This document shows positions 26,206 through 39,224 of a DNA stretch of 64,000 nucleotides, one piece after another. The notes below the pieces were generated by a model. It had not been told where the DNA came from. It searched no databases and saw only the letters and a program-made list of their open reading frames with translations. The DNA lies in contig JAANDG010000076.1 of the NCBI GenBank assembly GCA_036852015.1, positions 62,001 to 126,000 of the forward strand. Direction: 5' to 3'. Positions within the stretch are counted from its first letter, which is position 1; each line of letters begins with the position of its first letter. Source of the DNA: Pelodera strongyloides. Taxonomy: Eukaryota > Nematoda > Chromadorea > Rhabditida > Rhabditidae. The translations under genes and the position numbers were made by a program.

Positions 26206-27013
26206 TAAACAAACATGGACAATCACAAAGATAAATGAGACGACCGCGCTTCATAATTGTCAACTGTAAAGTATAAGTGTAAGGAAGGTGCCTAAAGGCA
26301 CATAATACGTTTGGGTTAACCTAGCATCAATAATTTGACTGCCTATCGATGCATGTCAACCTCAATTGTCAACGGCAACCGTATCAGTGAACCTGCGACT
26401 CATACAGATTAGCGTCGATTATATTTTGTCTGGCTTCTCTGTCTGTATATCTATAAACCTAATCCAATGGTTGAATACAGTACCTGTCAGTCTCGCGTAG
26501 ATTTTACTTCGAAAACCTATAAGCCTTGTCACCAGTAAGGGAAAACCAATAGGAGTGAGTCACAAATCACGGCTATTACAGCCGAGCACGCCCGAGAGCG
26601 TTTTTTCTTTCTTTGTAGGTTTCCTCTAGTGCACAAAACGTGGGTGAAGCATAACCCAGATTGATTGCATTGCTGCAGAAGAAATCTTTCTCTATTTCTC
26701 TCCTTTTCCCTCTCTTTTCCGTTTCACTCTCTCTTTATCTCCTCTCCATCTTTTCTCTGTTGTTTTTCGTCTCCAATTTTCTTTTCACTTCTCTCTACTT
26801 CTTCAAATATTGAGCGGATACCTAATTTGTGGATATGTTTTCTATTTTTGTACGTATTGGTGTTAGCGTGGCAAGGTGGTGTATGTGCTTAGCATTTACT
26901 TTCTTTCTTTCTTTCTTGTATAGTTACAATTTTAGTCGAACGACTAACATAAGTAGGTATTCAAACGGATGGAGTTATTCACATTACTCTCATGTGGCTT
27001 CCAACTTTCATGT

Positions 27014-27017
<4 letters not shown>

Positions 27018-27063
<46 letters not shown>

Positions 27064-27095
27064 TATCTCTTTCTTTCTCTCTCTCTCTCTTCAAC
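27018..27095. repeat. (CT)n microsatellite
   Basis: About 40 bases of uninterrupted CT followed by imperfect repeats. Confidence 0.9.
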
Positions 27096-28552
27096 CATCG
27101 ATAACCATCTCTCTCGTATCACTCGCCGCTATCTCTTCACATTTATCAATTGTTACCTTTTTTGTTTACTAGCGTTCTGCAAACCTGTGGGCGATATTTA
27201 TTGATTTGTTGTTATTATGTCCTACATATATTGCACCATTTATCGTAAGGAATTACTGTAGAGTTGTAGTGTACAACAAACTGGAGGCTTCTGATTTTGT
27301 TGCACAATGTTTCATATTAAAACCAAAAGCCTAGCGCTGCGCACCTAGCACAACATCAGCAAGAATTTCAATTTTCAATTCTTGTTTCACCGCTAAAACT
27401 GTGTGAAAAAAATAAAGATCCATCCATGCATGTTGTTAATTGGTAGAATGCATTTTTTGTAGTTTTTCCAATATTGTATTATTATCGAATATGTATATCA
27501 TTGTGCATTGTCCAATCAATAAAGATGCCATAAAATCACTCAAGTACTTATGCTTATGTATTGCTTTCTTTCCGATGAACGAATGTAGGAAATGTTTTAT
27601 TTGTTCGTATTTTCGTCATAATACCATTATTATTGTATATTAATATTATTATTGAATATTGTATATCATTGCTCAATCAATAGGTGTGCCATAAAACCAC
27701 TCAATCACTCTTATGTGCATTCATGTGTCTCAATGTGACAGGTGTGTGTAAGAGTGCAGTTAGATTGGAGACAGGAAACTACTTTTATTTATTTTTTATT
27801 TATTTAATCTATTTTTCAGTAGTTACCAATTTCCATTTATGGTAAGTGCTAGAAAACCGGAAACTAGTTTTTATATGTATTCCCCATCCCTAGACTTATA
27901 CTTATACAAGAATGTGTCCATCTTTTTTTAACCATCAAATTTGCATAGCTTACTTACGATGTGTACAGATCTGAATAGCTGAACTTGATACGTATAATGT
28001 GTATATGTGAGCCTGTGGTTCGCCAAACAGATTTGTCATCTTGAAAATTAGACAACCTTTATATTTATAATATTTAAACACTATTATGTGTTTCACAACA
28101 GGTTGGGCGACATGACTAAATACCCTCCATCATAGGATAGGTCATTTGGTCATTGTCACAAAAAAAGACAAAAAATAACCGGTTGCTACTTCATTGCAAG
28201 ATCGATCTAGCGATATTTTGCTCACCATTTCGCTTCGAAGAAAAACACCGCACTTATTGCTCCCACTTCGAATTATTATCAAATTATTTTGTCTGGCGTT
28301 AGTTGTTTCATATTATATACATACTTGGCCACTTATTAGTTAGAAATTGAATTTATTATTTTATTTTTGGAAACTAAATTTCATAAAATTTCCTTGTCCT
28401 TTGAACAAAATATTGCAAAACATTGAAAAATCGAATTTTACAGGTGGTAGAGACGTCAATTTTTGTTGTTTCGACGTTTTATGTATGGGTTTTCTATAGA
28501 ATTATATTTCACAATTTTGGCGCCTTTGGACGCGTATTAGACAAAATTTATA

Positions 28553-28566
28553 TAATAATAATAATA

Positions 28567-28604
<38 letters not shown>

Positions 28605-28605
28605 T
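28553..28605. repeat. (TTA)n microsatellite
   Basis: Tandem TAA/TTA trinucleotides. Confidence 0.9.
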
Positions 28606-29920
28606 TAATTAGTTATCTTGTTCGTTTTCTTTTCCTTACGTTCAGATTTTTATAAGCTTTCATAATGTGGTTGCAAGAAACTGCAAAAGTAACACTTTCT
28701 ACGACTATATAATATACGACATGTTTATTTACTTTGTCGCTGATTCATGTCCAAAAAGTATGTAAACATGAAGAAGACACACAATAATAATGTGAAGAGC
28801 GTCGCATTGAAGTGCCGAAACATAATATCAAAATATTTATCGATTTTTTCTATTTTTCTATTGATTGCCTTTGAATTCCTTTGCAAGGACTGCGAAAGCA
28901 CCTCTATTTCCACTTCAAACGTCGTTTTATTGTATTTATGTCGAAGAATATGCCAAATTTAATAGAATAGGGGCATAAATTCATAAATCTGATTGATTTC
29001 CATTGTTTTATTATCAAATTCCTGTTTGCTAATCAACGACAATACGACGAGTTATATACTACTTTCTTTTCATCATTTCATTGTGATGCACAATGAAACC
29101 CTGTGGTGTTATTTAATACATAAAAAAATACAATCTTAAAGTAGGCCTTACTTTTTTATCTTTCTTCTTCTCTCTTTCTATCTCTCTTTTCTTGTCCTTC
29201 TCCTTTCTCTCTTTATCTCTCTCTCTTTATCTATAATCTCTGATTGAAAAATCTCCTTTTACTTCTTTGTCTATCTCATTTTCTACCTCCTCTCCAAACA
29301 ATCTGGAATTGCGAAAAATGGTGTTCGTGAATCACGTGGAAACAAAAACAAATTCCAAAAAGCGAGCCGCTCTTCAAGACATAATAGACAAAATTATTGT
29401 GCCGCCGAATTCCGAAGACAGTAACAATATTACTACACCTAGACTACTAATAATCTATATTATTGTGCATAAGAAGCAAATAACATTATTAAATATATCC
29501 TATGTCTGTACGATATGATTCGTTTATGGATGTAGACCTCTCATGGCAAGATGAACCTTTGAATAAAAGGTATTCAAAATACTAATAAATGAAGTTTTAT
29601 ACATTATGAATTTTTACTAAATTTTCTAAGGTGTGTGCGCCTAAATAAGCGTGCTCATGTTTTTATATCTTGCACAATCCGCATAAATGCATAAGAAACA
29701 ATCTAATAAATTCTGTACAAAAGTGTTCAGTGATGTCGAAAGAGTGTTTTGTGTGTATTATCTAGTAAATTTCTTATAACACTCGTTGTCAGTATTTAGG
29801 GTAGTTTTTCTCTTACTCCTCGCCATTTGATGTCAGTCCCATATTTATCAGATTACCATTACGTCCAGAGCACCAAATTTTTGCGTGAAAATTCATGAAT
29901 TTTATCATCAATATTATGCA

Positions 29921-29930
29921 ACACTTTCAG
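29921..29930 (+). other. Probable spliced-leader acceptor of the synaptophysin gene
   Basis: ACACTTTCAG ends one base before the ATG at 29932, leaving a 1-nt native leader. This is typical of nematode SL trans-splice sites and supports the chosen start. Confidence 0.6.
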
Positions 29931-29931
29931 G

Positions 29932-30348
29932 ATGGAACTAAATCTTGGCGTGTTCAAATTTCCCCTGGGTTTTGTCAGAATCCTGCAATTTGTAAGTTTC
30001 CCTTGTTAATTATAATACACAGCAGAAATTCTAGTACACAGCAACTGCATACATCTTTCGGTTTACGTATGCGTACCATACCGCTAACGCTAACCACACG
30101 GAAGCTATATATGGCTATATGCTATATCTTTTAAACTGAAGTAGTATTAAAAATTTAAATACAACCACGTGCCATACCGCTTTAAACTAAACAGATATTC
30201 AGTTGTTCATCGTGATCGCAATTGCTGCCGCAAACAGTTGGAGGACAGAAGTAACTTTTGAGTGCACTGATGCCGTGACGAATAAAACAAGCTTTGTCAC
30301 TCGGACCACAAACACTTTTTCGTGAGCTCCTTGTTGAATTTATTATTA

Positions 30349-30440
<92 letters not shown>

Positions 30441-31232
30441 CTTGGAACGTGAATTCTATAAATTATAAATCCTTTGTTAGCGCTATCGCGTTAACAAAGG
30501 ATTTAAAATTTATAGAATTTTAACTTATGTACTTACAATAAAAATTAAGAAAAATATTGCAGAATGCAACCGCACGAATTACAAGGCTGCGACAATAAAG
30601 AGCATCTGTTTTGGAAGGAGAGCTGGGGAGGGTCAGTTTTTATGATTATTATTATTTTTCATTCTTCATTCTTATTTTTTGATCACCACTTGCTTTAATT
30701 GTGAGGAATTAAGCAACACTATTGTTGAATGGAGAATTTCTTTTTTCAAGGTGTGGTACTGTACTGTGTACGCCAAAACAGAATTTATAATAGTTATGCA
30801 TACATGACAGCGATTAACGTAAAGATATATCATTGTTGCCGGTGGACCAGAGGGTGCCACTACTGTCGAGTCGGGGTACCATTCGAACATCGTTCTATGT
30901 TCTATTGGGGGTACCCTTTTGTGATACCATTTGTTCTATCTTAGAATCGCGCCATTTCTTGGCAACTTGACAACGTGGATGTATTTTCAGCGCCGCCGGC
31001 TTCTTTTACTTCACCAACGTGGTCGCCCTGATATTCTGTTTGATTGTCACCTTTGCGTACGTGGTGTTTTGGCCCATTTACCAGCAGGATAAGCGGATAG
31101 CGCTAGCGGTAGGGTTTAATTATCTTACTTTCATTTATTGATTTCTTGAATTTTTATTGAATACTCAAATTGGGGCTGGGGGGAATGTCAGGTGGGAGAG
31201 AGAGAGAAAGAGAGAAAGAGAGAGAGAGATCT

Positions 31233-31264
<32 letters not shown>

Positions 31265-32637
31265 AGAGAGAGAGAGAGAAGAGATATTGAGAGAACTACG
31301 TTCTCAGGCGCGCAGCGCGCAAATGCGTAACCGCGTCCGCGGAAAAGAGATCATGGGAAAGGGGGAGACGCAGAAAAGAGGTTTCTCTGTGTCTCGAAAT
31401 TTTCAATGCGAATTTGCAATCTTTTCCCGCGGGCGCGGCTACGCATTTGCGCGCTGCGCGCCTGAGGACCAGAGAAGAGAGACAGAGAGAGAAGAGAGAG
31501 CTAATTAATTTTAATTAATTTTAATTTTTAGGATCTCGCTGTAACAGCTCTTCTATTCGTCTTCTTCTTCTTTTGCACGTCAATTTGGTGGGCTGCGGCC
31601 AATGGAATCGGTCGAGAAACAGAGTTCGAACATTTTAGATTTTAGATTTTATTTTTATTTTTACTTGTATTTTATTATCAAATTTTTTTTTTTTTTTTTT
31701 TTTATTTTTTTGTTCAAAATATCCCGAAAACCCGTATTTTCTATATAGACTTTTGTAGGGCTTTTGCATACCTAGTTGCCTCATCAGAAACTATAAGGGG
31801 TATGATACTCTTGTGAAGATGCTGATAAAATGGCATATACATATGTATTAAAAAGGGTTAATATTACAGATCAATACTGGTCTTTTGAGAATAGAAACAT
31901 TTCGGATAGAGTTTGGGCAATTCGGATAGAGTTTGGGCACTGTAAATCGAAGTTTATTTTACAGTTTCTTACTAGGAATATCTTTGAGATGTGTTAACTC
32001 GTTTTCTTTCGTTTCATCAATGAATTATTATTCTTATACATAATTTTGTTTTCAGCCTAGAGCACGTGAAATCTCTGGCCAGTGAGAAACCAGACCTATG
32101 GGGTACGGTAAAGGAAGTGTCGGTTAACAATGGGATGCTCGCAATCTCCGTGGTAAGTTTTTTTTGCCCTTCTTTATTGTTAGTGCAGAGCTTGAAACAA
32201 GTATTCTGCTTTCAGTTGCTCAGGACCAGTACCTCAAAAACGATGGCATGCCTATATAAAATGTCTGAAACGTATCTCGTGCAGCGCCAAGCTTGTTCAT
32301 TCAGACTTCAGATAGTAATGGATAAAGCACTCAACATTGGATCTTATTTATTTTGGGATTCCTGTGGTATTTCAGATTTCAGAACATTTATTCCGTTTAC
32401 AGTCGTCTTCGCGCCGAGTTTTCGCACTTCGTCAGTTAACTTTAAAAAAATGTAGTCACATTATATTTCCGTCTAACCACCTTACGCTTAGAACTGAGTA
32501 TTCCTTATTTGCCTCCTAAACTACCGTACTTTCAGTTGTGCGGTTGGGTGTGCGTGATGACGTTCGCCCTGAATTGCTGGTTTATCTGGAAGGAGGTGGT
32601 GCCTCGAACTGAAGCCAATCCCACCCAAGTTGCCTGA
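29932..32637 (+). CDS. sph-1: Synaptophysin family four-TM vesicle protein
   Basis: Exons 29932-29991, 30203-30321, 30563-30631, 30991-31108, 31532-31623, 32056-32152, 32536-32637 total 657 nt, 218 residues plus stop, phases all consistent. The N-terminus GVFKFPLGFVRILQF matches the PLGF(V/I)xxLxW signature of synaptophysin/synaptoporin. Four hydrophobic segments lie near residues 15-32, 86-110, 124-146 and 186-203. The lumenal loop before TM2 has Cys residues. TM3 ends with SIWWAAANGI and TM4 contains CWFIWKE, the counterpart of the vertebrate NLWFVFKE end. Synaptophysins are integral membrane proteins of synaptic and other small secretory vesicles; C. elegans has one, SPH-1, and this is the likely orthologue. 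The donor of exon 5 (GA|GTTCGA at 31624) is non-consensus but is the only one that keeps frame. Intron 2 carries a long AT microsatellite. Confidence 0.85.
30350..30440. repeat. (AT)n microsatellite followed by a palindrome
   Basis: About 90 bases of AT in intron 2 of the synaptophysin gene. Directly after it (30451-30521) a palindrome built on AATCCTTTGTTA/TAACAAAGGATT with a short GCGC-bearing loop, probably a small MITE. Confidence 0.85.
31195..31510. repeat. GA microsatellite carrying a GC-rich palindromic insert (31302-31469)
   Basis: GAGA tracts flank an insert whose ends, TCTCAGGCGCGCAGCGCGCA and TGCGCGCTGCGCGCCTGAGG, are complementary for about 19 bases and continue AATGCGTA/TACGCATT. 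In intron 4 of the synaptophysin gene. Confidence 0.8.
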
Positions 32638-33292
32638 GTAGGATTAGAATGGGATCTCATCGTATGCAGTATTCATATAAAGCCTAACTCAAATGCTAAC
32701 TACAAACTACAAAATACAAATGTGTCTCCTAACTATACAAACGGCAGCGTAAATGTAAATGGCCCGTATGAGTCACATATTGGGCATTGGTGTATCCCAC
32801 GTGACGTGACCTTAGCCATTAGCGAGCCAAAGTTACAAACAGTACTTACTGGGTGTCAATAGAGAAGATATGTTAGAATTTACTATTTACGAACAAAGGC
32901 GTCAAAATAATTTTGTAGTTAGATCTGCACTTACCGTTCATAGTGTTAGATAACTATCATTTGTTGGTACACTGCTTAGCGCGAAAAGGGCTACCATATC
33001 CTTAGCTATAGCTACCGTATCTTTACAATAAGGGTTATTTTTGTTCCGCTTACTGTAGTACTAACTTTTAAAAGATGTACCATTCAGTTTCATACGCACT
33101 TACAGTAGTCCGAGCTCTTACTATTTCATCATACTATGCATTATACTACAGAATTTTGTACCGAGTTTTTGTTGTCTAAACGTATTATTACCGGAATAAT
33201 GCTTACTAGAATACTATCACCCCAGGACCCAATTTTTTCATTTTCAGTTGAAAAAAACATAAACATATCGTAACAGAAGAGCTCAATCATTT

Positions 33293-33483
33293 TTAAAGCG
33301 AAATACTGGCCGGTTTTTGAAGCACATCGAGTACATCAGCATTCTTATACAGCTTATGCAAATGAACGTAAATTAGGATACAAAATCGAGCAGATTTCGA
33401 GCAAATTAGCAAAAATTCGAGCAAATTAGCATAAATACGTACGAATTGAGTTGTTTCAAAAACCGGATGATATTTCGCTTTAA
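33293..33483. mobile_element. MITE family A copy
   Basis: TTAAAGCGAAATACTGGCCGG at the left; CCGGATGATATTTCGCTTTAA at the right. Confidence 0.75.
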
Positions 33484-34002
33484 CCTTTGCTTACTGAAAT
33501 TGATAACTTTATTTTTAATTATGATATTGGTTTCCTGGAAGCTCAACCCTTGATGAAAAGCTGGCTTTCTTCCTTGCACATTTGACAATGTTACTTTGTT
33601 TTAGAAGGTTCATTTTAATTTTACGCTTGTTGAGTTACGTTGCCATTTTACATAAGTTGCAGCCGCACAGCTTACAGCCTTATATGTATGAAATGCATGT
33701 GGAATAAAAAGTAAACCCAATTTATAGTGTTCAATACTACACATAAGCCAATATAAAAGTATTGCTGAAACATTAACAAACATAGTACAGAAAGGTTTTT
33801 AAAAGTGAACTTGGACTCTACAGAGCACATAAAACTATACAAATTTTTACTGTTTGTAACTAAAAAAAATGGATACAAAGAAATATACATTTAAAGTAGT
33901 ATAATGATCATGATCAAGGGCGCGTATAGCAATTTTCTTCGCACGTTTGGGACTTCTATACAATATCCATAACCAGATATTCTGAACTTACTTTATGTGT
34001 GG

Positions 34003-34132
34003 TTAAAGCGAAATACGGGTCAGTTTTTGAAACACATCGAGTACACCAGCTTTCTTATGCAGCCTATGCAAATGACAACAAATTAGAATAGAAAATCGAG
34101 TAAAATTCGAGCAATTTAGCGAAAACACTCGT
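34003..34132. mobile_element. MITE family A fragment
   Basis: Left end TTAAAGCGAAATACGGGTCA with the family's 'acatcgagtacaccagc' interior; right end missing. Confidence 0.6.
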
Positions 34133-34567
34133 TCAGTGAAGTAGTTGTTGCGCCAGCTCCGTCGTAGATATCTACAAACAAAGTTTATCCACACTTGAAA
34201 TAAATACACTGTCACTTGCTTCATAGATGTTGTCTTTTCCTATGCAAATTTGCACAGCTTATGCCGATTAGACTTGTCGGATTACGGTAATAACAGTGCT
34301 AAATATCAAATTTCATGTTCTCGGGTTACTCTAAATCGCGCACTGTTTGAGGTTTGAGGTCCATCCCGGGTCAAGCTGTATGTCAAGTATTGTATGCAAA
34401 TTGCTAAGGAGGCTTGAATCGGAATATGCGGCTAGTTATGAGGCATTGCGCAATCGTGTGTAAAGATCATATTCTGCAACATTAACAATTCACATTTAGA
34501 CTTTTATAATAAATGATAATAAATATTGAAGGATGAATAGTTAAAATATTAAAACACTATTGTATCT

Positions 34568-34698
34568 ACTTTGGGAAATTTGCATATTATACACATACCT
34601 ATGTATCCTGTATCCTATGCAAATTGTTGGTGCCTGTCCGAAGCTGCCGGCTTCCGGCACCAAAATTACATAGAATACATATGCAAATTTCCCAAAGT
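34568..34698. repeat. Palindrome (probable MITE)
   Basis: ACTTTGGGAAATTTGCATAT pairs with ATATGCAAATTTCCCAAAGT; the centre (GGTGCC...GGCACC) also pairs. Confidence 0.7.
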
Positions 34699-34993
34699 GG
34701 GTACCTTTGAGAAGCTTTTCCTTCAACGACATTTATACCGGAGTTTGATGAAAGTGCACTCCGCGTACACCTCAAGGCTTCAGTTCTTTTGTAAGGTTGT
34801 CTACGGCGTGAATTTTAATTTATAACAACACTTTTTATCCCCTTACCTGTTGTTGGTATGGAAAACATAGGTTTTGGTAATGCGTCAACTGTTGTTGTAA
34901 TTGCGTGGGTAAAATTCCTGCGAGAGCCGAGCTTCCGGGAGTCCATGCTGGAAAGTTGATATAAAGTTGGACGTTACTACATGGTAATCTTAT

Positions 34994-34999
34994 TTTATT
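34994..34999 (-). terminator. Candidate polyadenylation signal of the homeobox gene
   Basis: AATAAA on the minus strand (TTTATT as written), about 180 nt past the homeobox stop. Confidence 0.35.
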
Positions 35000-35176
35000 T
35001 GTCAAAATTTGGGGCCCAAAACAAGGGCCCAATGTCTCATGACTTATTAGTAGGCCCTTATCGATATTCTTGGGCTTGGCATGTCATACCCAAACAATCA
35101 AGATACCTAACTATGAAGCAAGAAAAAAGTGGGAGCTAGGTTTTTTTAATAATGTCTATAAATGATGGCATAATTG

Positions 35177-36974
35177 TCACTTACTAATCACTGTGCTTTC
35201 TTGGACGGTTGGATGTTCTTCCACTGTTGTTTGTTCATCGTTACGCACGTTACGCAACCGCTTCCGGTGCTTGGCTCTCCGGTTTTTGAACCATACCTGA
35301 AACTAAAAATGTTGAACGTTGATGTTTCAGTAGTCTTTGCTTTATTCAGCAAAAATTAGGTGTTTTTCAAATACGACATGCTGTAATGTGAAGCACACGG
35401 TGTGTTGCGACCGATTTTCTTTGAGGACATAATCAGAGATATCGCCAGATACCGAGAGATCAACAGTATCTCAATTGCCGCAAACCCATGTTGTTCGCCC
35501 AGTGTGCATGACACTCGCCGCGCAACACTTTTGCGCCAGGTTCCCGCCGCCAGGTTCTAAGTTCATCTGTGCACCGGACCCCCGATCATTGCTGCGGATT
35601 TTCACTCGATAATGATCGTACATTACACACAACCAGACCAATTTGTGAACAAGAACTTAGCACGTATTGCAATAGAAATTGAGCATATATTATTTGTTTT
35701 TCATTTTTTTTATGAAGTCTGATCCGCTAAGCGGGGTTCTGCACAAAGCTGTGCTAATACAGACTAGGAAGTATATTATTTTAAGACTTTTTTTAGCAGA
35801 GCGATATTTTGCGGCAGAGTTCTAAAAATAATGCAAAAAGGTGAAAATGTTGTTCAAAAAGGATTGAAATTAGAACGCACTTTACAGAGTTTTAGAAGTC
35901 CCTGATCACAATTGCGTTAAAAATTTTCAAATAATGTGGCTTGTAAATTTGTATGCGTCAAAATGCAGTCTATAAATTATGACTATGAATAAATAAAATA
36001 TAAAAATTAATAAACATTAAATATAACAAAATAAATGCTGGCAAAATATAATATATACTAAATAAAACAAAATAAATTCTGGTCATTTAGATGTATTGAA
36101 AACACACTTTGCGTATATTTATTGGATTATTTGTGTATGAAAAGGTCATATCATCAAACAATGTTTACTTAGCGGATCAGAGCCCGTGTATTAGTTTCGG
36201 CGGCACTTTTGATAGGAAGCTTAGAACCAGTTAATATATGTATATTGGTTGGTGTGAGCTACGAGTAATACCGTATCTGGGTTTCTCAATGTGAAAAGAC
36301 AAAAAAAAGAGAGTGATTGTGTTTAGCATAGAAAAATGGTGAACTATGTAATGAACGAAAATTAAAAACCAGATCCCAGTGGTTCAGGTCATCTTCACCG
36401 CTACTTACGCGCAGTTTAAATATAAGACGAATTTAATTAGAAGTAATTTAACAAATCACTTGAAAAAGCCAACCTGAATCCTTGCTTCTGGTAGCTGAAT
36501 TTGCTTGGAAAGTCGTTCACGAGTAGTAACATCGGGATAGTGACAAAGTTGGAACTGACGCTCCAATTCCTTAGAAAATAAATTTATGGTATTCAACATT
36601 TCTTGAAATTATGGCAAATTAGCAAATACCGTAGTTTCGCAAATCTAAAGCGCCGGTAAACTTTCGACTGGACATTGCCATTGAATATTCTCAGATTAGG
36701 CTATCTGATCTCCTCCTACCGACTGCAATGCATACCTGTTTTTTTATCTTTTTATCGCCAGCTCACAAAATACTGTGTTAGTTAGCTAATTATAGCAATT
36801 AGTTAAGCAATTTATTTGTTTATTATGGAAGTAAATTACATATTATTACCTCTAATTGATCATCCGTGAAAGCAGTTCTATTTCTGCGCATCTTTCTCTG
36901 ATCTTCACTGGCTTGTTTTTGCTGCGTTGATGTGCTGCTTGATGGAGTAGGACTTAGTTCGAGCTTCAAAAAAT
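35177..36974 (-). CDS. PRD-like homeodomain transcription factor with Lys50 (5' end uncertain)
   Basis: Read on the minus strand: exons 36974-36850, 36569-36474, 35296-35177 (stop at 35179-35177), phases consistent. They encode a Ser/Thr/Gln-rich lead, then a 60-residue homeodomain starting [19 protein letters not shown], with [20 protein letters not shown] and ending [18 protein letters not shown]. Helix 3 WFKNRR has Lys at position 50, the bicoid/Otx/Pitx/goosecoid type of DNA specificity, while the [10 protein letters not shown] context is paired-like. Introns fall after LE|ELER and IQ|VWF, the latter a common PRD-class intron position. The tail is short (about 20 residues) and acidic/Thr-rich. 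The first exon begins in phase 1, so an upstream exon is needed. An ORF at 37883-37652 ends in phase 1 at GTAAGA and would fit, but its content is not typical and may be repeat-derived. I cannot assign a specific orthologue. It would act in the nucleus. Confidence 0.85.
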
Positions 36975-37008
36975 CTGAAAGTTAAAATTAGAACTTTTCG
37001 TGGATGAT

Positions 37009-37270
37009 ATCGGTGGCCTAGTGGTTAACGCGCTGGATCTGTGAACTGAAGACCCGGGTTCGAGTCCAGTTCGATCGTTGAATGCTCCTGTTTTTCAACC
37101 AGAGAGTATTGTGTACCAGATAGGTACTCTAGCCAAAAATATAATTAACACCAAAAAATCACCATGTGATTTTGAATCCAGCCGATATTCCGTGTAAAAT
37201 AACGACGCCGTATCGATCATATTGTAAGGCTTGGTGCAGAAGGTCTGCATGCCTGAAAGAGACAATTAAA
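37009..37270 (+). mobile_element. SINE S1 with tRNA-like head
   Basis: GGTGGCCTAGTGGTTAACGC resembles a tRNA D-arm (A box) and CGGGTTCGAGTCCAG a T-arm (B box) about 30 bases on; a non-tRNA body follows. The anticodon arm is poor, so this is a SINE or tRNA pseudogene, not a working tRNA. It lies between the homeobox exon 36850-36974 and its possible upstream exon. Confidence 0.6.
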
Positions 37271-38039
37271 ATTTCACTGGTTTCACTTCAAATAATCAGA
37301 GTAGTATGCAAGGACGAGGTAAAATATTTCTAGACATACGCGTAGTAGTAGTACCGGCACGCACGACACAGGGTGCGCGACACAACGGCTGATGATGCGC
37401 CGCACAAGCGTCTCAAGGGCGCACTCCTGACACAACAGAACCAAAATTAACTTATGTCGCTAATGCCTTTCCGCAAAAATGGGCGAAACACTATCAGTGT
37501 GCGGCACACTTACGACGCACGACACAACGATATTTTTCCCAATCAAGCTTCCCAAGGAAGCCCACAAAAGAAGGGAAGTGATACGAAATAAAATATAAGT
37601 GTAAGTTTGATACCAGATTTCTGAGCTACCAGCAGCGGTAATGATTCTTACTAATCAGAAATGTCCAAATAGCCCTTTTCCAGCTTTTGCTCTTTCTACC
37701 GGAGCCACGCCTCCACTGCACCGTATTATTGGCTAAAGCAGGCATACCGGATATGATGGGCGGAGCCTCATTAAATACAATATGCAAATAAGTAACCGGA
37801 GCTTTATTTAGGAGAAGCATAAGTCGGCTTATAGTGCTCGGGTGACAATTGCGAGTCCTATTCTTATTCTTAATCGGGGGCATTTCCGTTCAGAGTCGAG
37901 TTTGTAAGGAGGGAATTAGCATAAGCTTATAGGCGGAGGAGGACGGACTGTTAGTTCTACTCCATATAAGCGTATTGGTGGACAATTTCTGGAAGACGAA
38001 GAATAGGCATAGAAAGAAAAAGAAAGAGCGAGGAGAGAG

Positions 38040-38138
38040 GGAGAGTGACATACAGACGATGCAGAGAGGTGTAGAAAGACAGAAAAAAAGAAAAAGAAAA
38101 AAAGAGAAAAAAAGAAAAAAAAAGAAAAAAAAAAAAAG
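38040..38138. repeat. Purine-rich (A/G) low-complexity tract
   Basis: AAAGAAAAAGAAAG-type run ending in poly(A). Confidence 0.8.
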
Positions 38139-38263
38139 TTTTAAAACAAACTGAGTGATATTGACCATTACTCATCTAATTACAATATAGATTTTTGCAA
38201 CGTTTAATAACGCGCGTACACTTTTCCTTTAGAATAGTGCAACGTTACAGACTTTACTATGCA

Positions 38264-38550
38264 GTTGTCGTGGTAAAGAAAATGGCAGCGCGTTCGTTTC
38301 TAACGCAATCGACCCGAGTTCGATTCCGGCCCGTGACACCTTTGAAAACACCACCAGGCGAGGGAACCATGGGCGATCCCTCCTGGCCCTAGCCCGAAGA
38401 CGTCGAGCAATTTGTCATCTGGAACTCGTCGCCTACTGCTCAGGACCTCTGCGGAACATGTCATAAGCAAACCTTGAAATTGTACTTTGAACTCCCTTGA
38501 ATAAAGGTGCACGCTCTTGAAGCGTAAAACAAATTTTAAATTTTTTTAAA
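38264..38550 (+). mobile_element. SINE S2, near full length, tRNA-derived
   Basis: A tRNA-like head (ATGGCAGCGCGTTCG ... GAGTTCGATTCCGG) is followed by a body that is shared with fragments at 16170, 26078 and 41577, and an A/T tail. The head is degenerate in its anticodon arm. This copy defines the family in the window. Confidence 0.75.
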
Positions 38551-39224
38551 ATGTGTCCTTCTTCTGAATTCATTGCAAAAGTTTCCAAAACAGCACTTCC
38601 AAGATTCCAAAACAGAAATCTACCTGCCCTTTAGTCAACTTCCGTGGTAATACCCATCAGAAGGAACGCCACATTAACCCCAATACTCGAATACAGTATC
38701 TCCTACCCCTTCGCTCCGGTAAGCCGATCTGCCCTAAATCGGTAATAACACATGTTTCACCCCCGTGTACCTGTTGGTTTACCATGTTTGCTCAGGTGTT
38801 TGCGCAACCGATTGGCCCGCGGGCAGTTTACATTAGGCTCGCTACTTGGCAAGGGTGAGCACAGCGGTCACCGGCACGCTTGAAACACAGGTGCCGACAC
38901 AGCGTGAAGTCACCCCCATGGATTTGAGGTAATTGAGCGGTGTATTATGAATAAGAGGGGGAATTGTGGTATATTATACGAGCCTGGCTAGTTCTTCACC
39001 TTTTGCCCTGTATAGCACGAAGGGCCATAGAAGTGTGCTATTGGTGTTTAGACCGTCTTCCATATCATTAATGAGTCCGGTCAGATTATATTGTACGCGA
39101 ATCTAAACATAAAAGAAGTTCAGTTGTCTTATTGTCATTTATTGGCATTTATTATCAGCTTCACTGCTGAATCCCGTAGTTTTTCCATAATTTGAGGCTG
39201 AGACGGGTTTGTTATGGTTATGGT

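Larger units (their letters stand above)
25437..29920. other. Intergenic interval, ZP gene to synaptophysin gene
   Basis: Holds the 3' UTR of gene 2, a SINE fragment (26078-26205), CT microsatellites (26690-26790, 27018-27095, 29160-29235) and a TTA run (28555-28605). No convincing exon was seen; the short open frames at 28423-28608 and 29267-29518 lack splice context or recognisable content. Confidence 0.45.
32638..34990. other. Intergenic interval, synaptophysin to homeobox gene
   Basis: The two genes converge here, so both 3' UTRs lie in it. It also carries two family A MITEs (33293-33483, 34003-34132) and a palindrome (34568-34698). No exon was seen. Confidence 0.5.

Noticed and set aside
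29267..29518. 83-codon plus-strand open frame upstream of the synaptophysin gene
   Set aside because: No splice or SL context and no recognisable pattern; it starts in a CT microsatellite.
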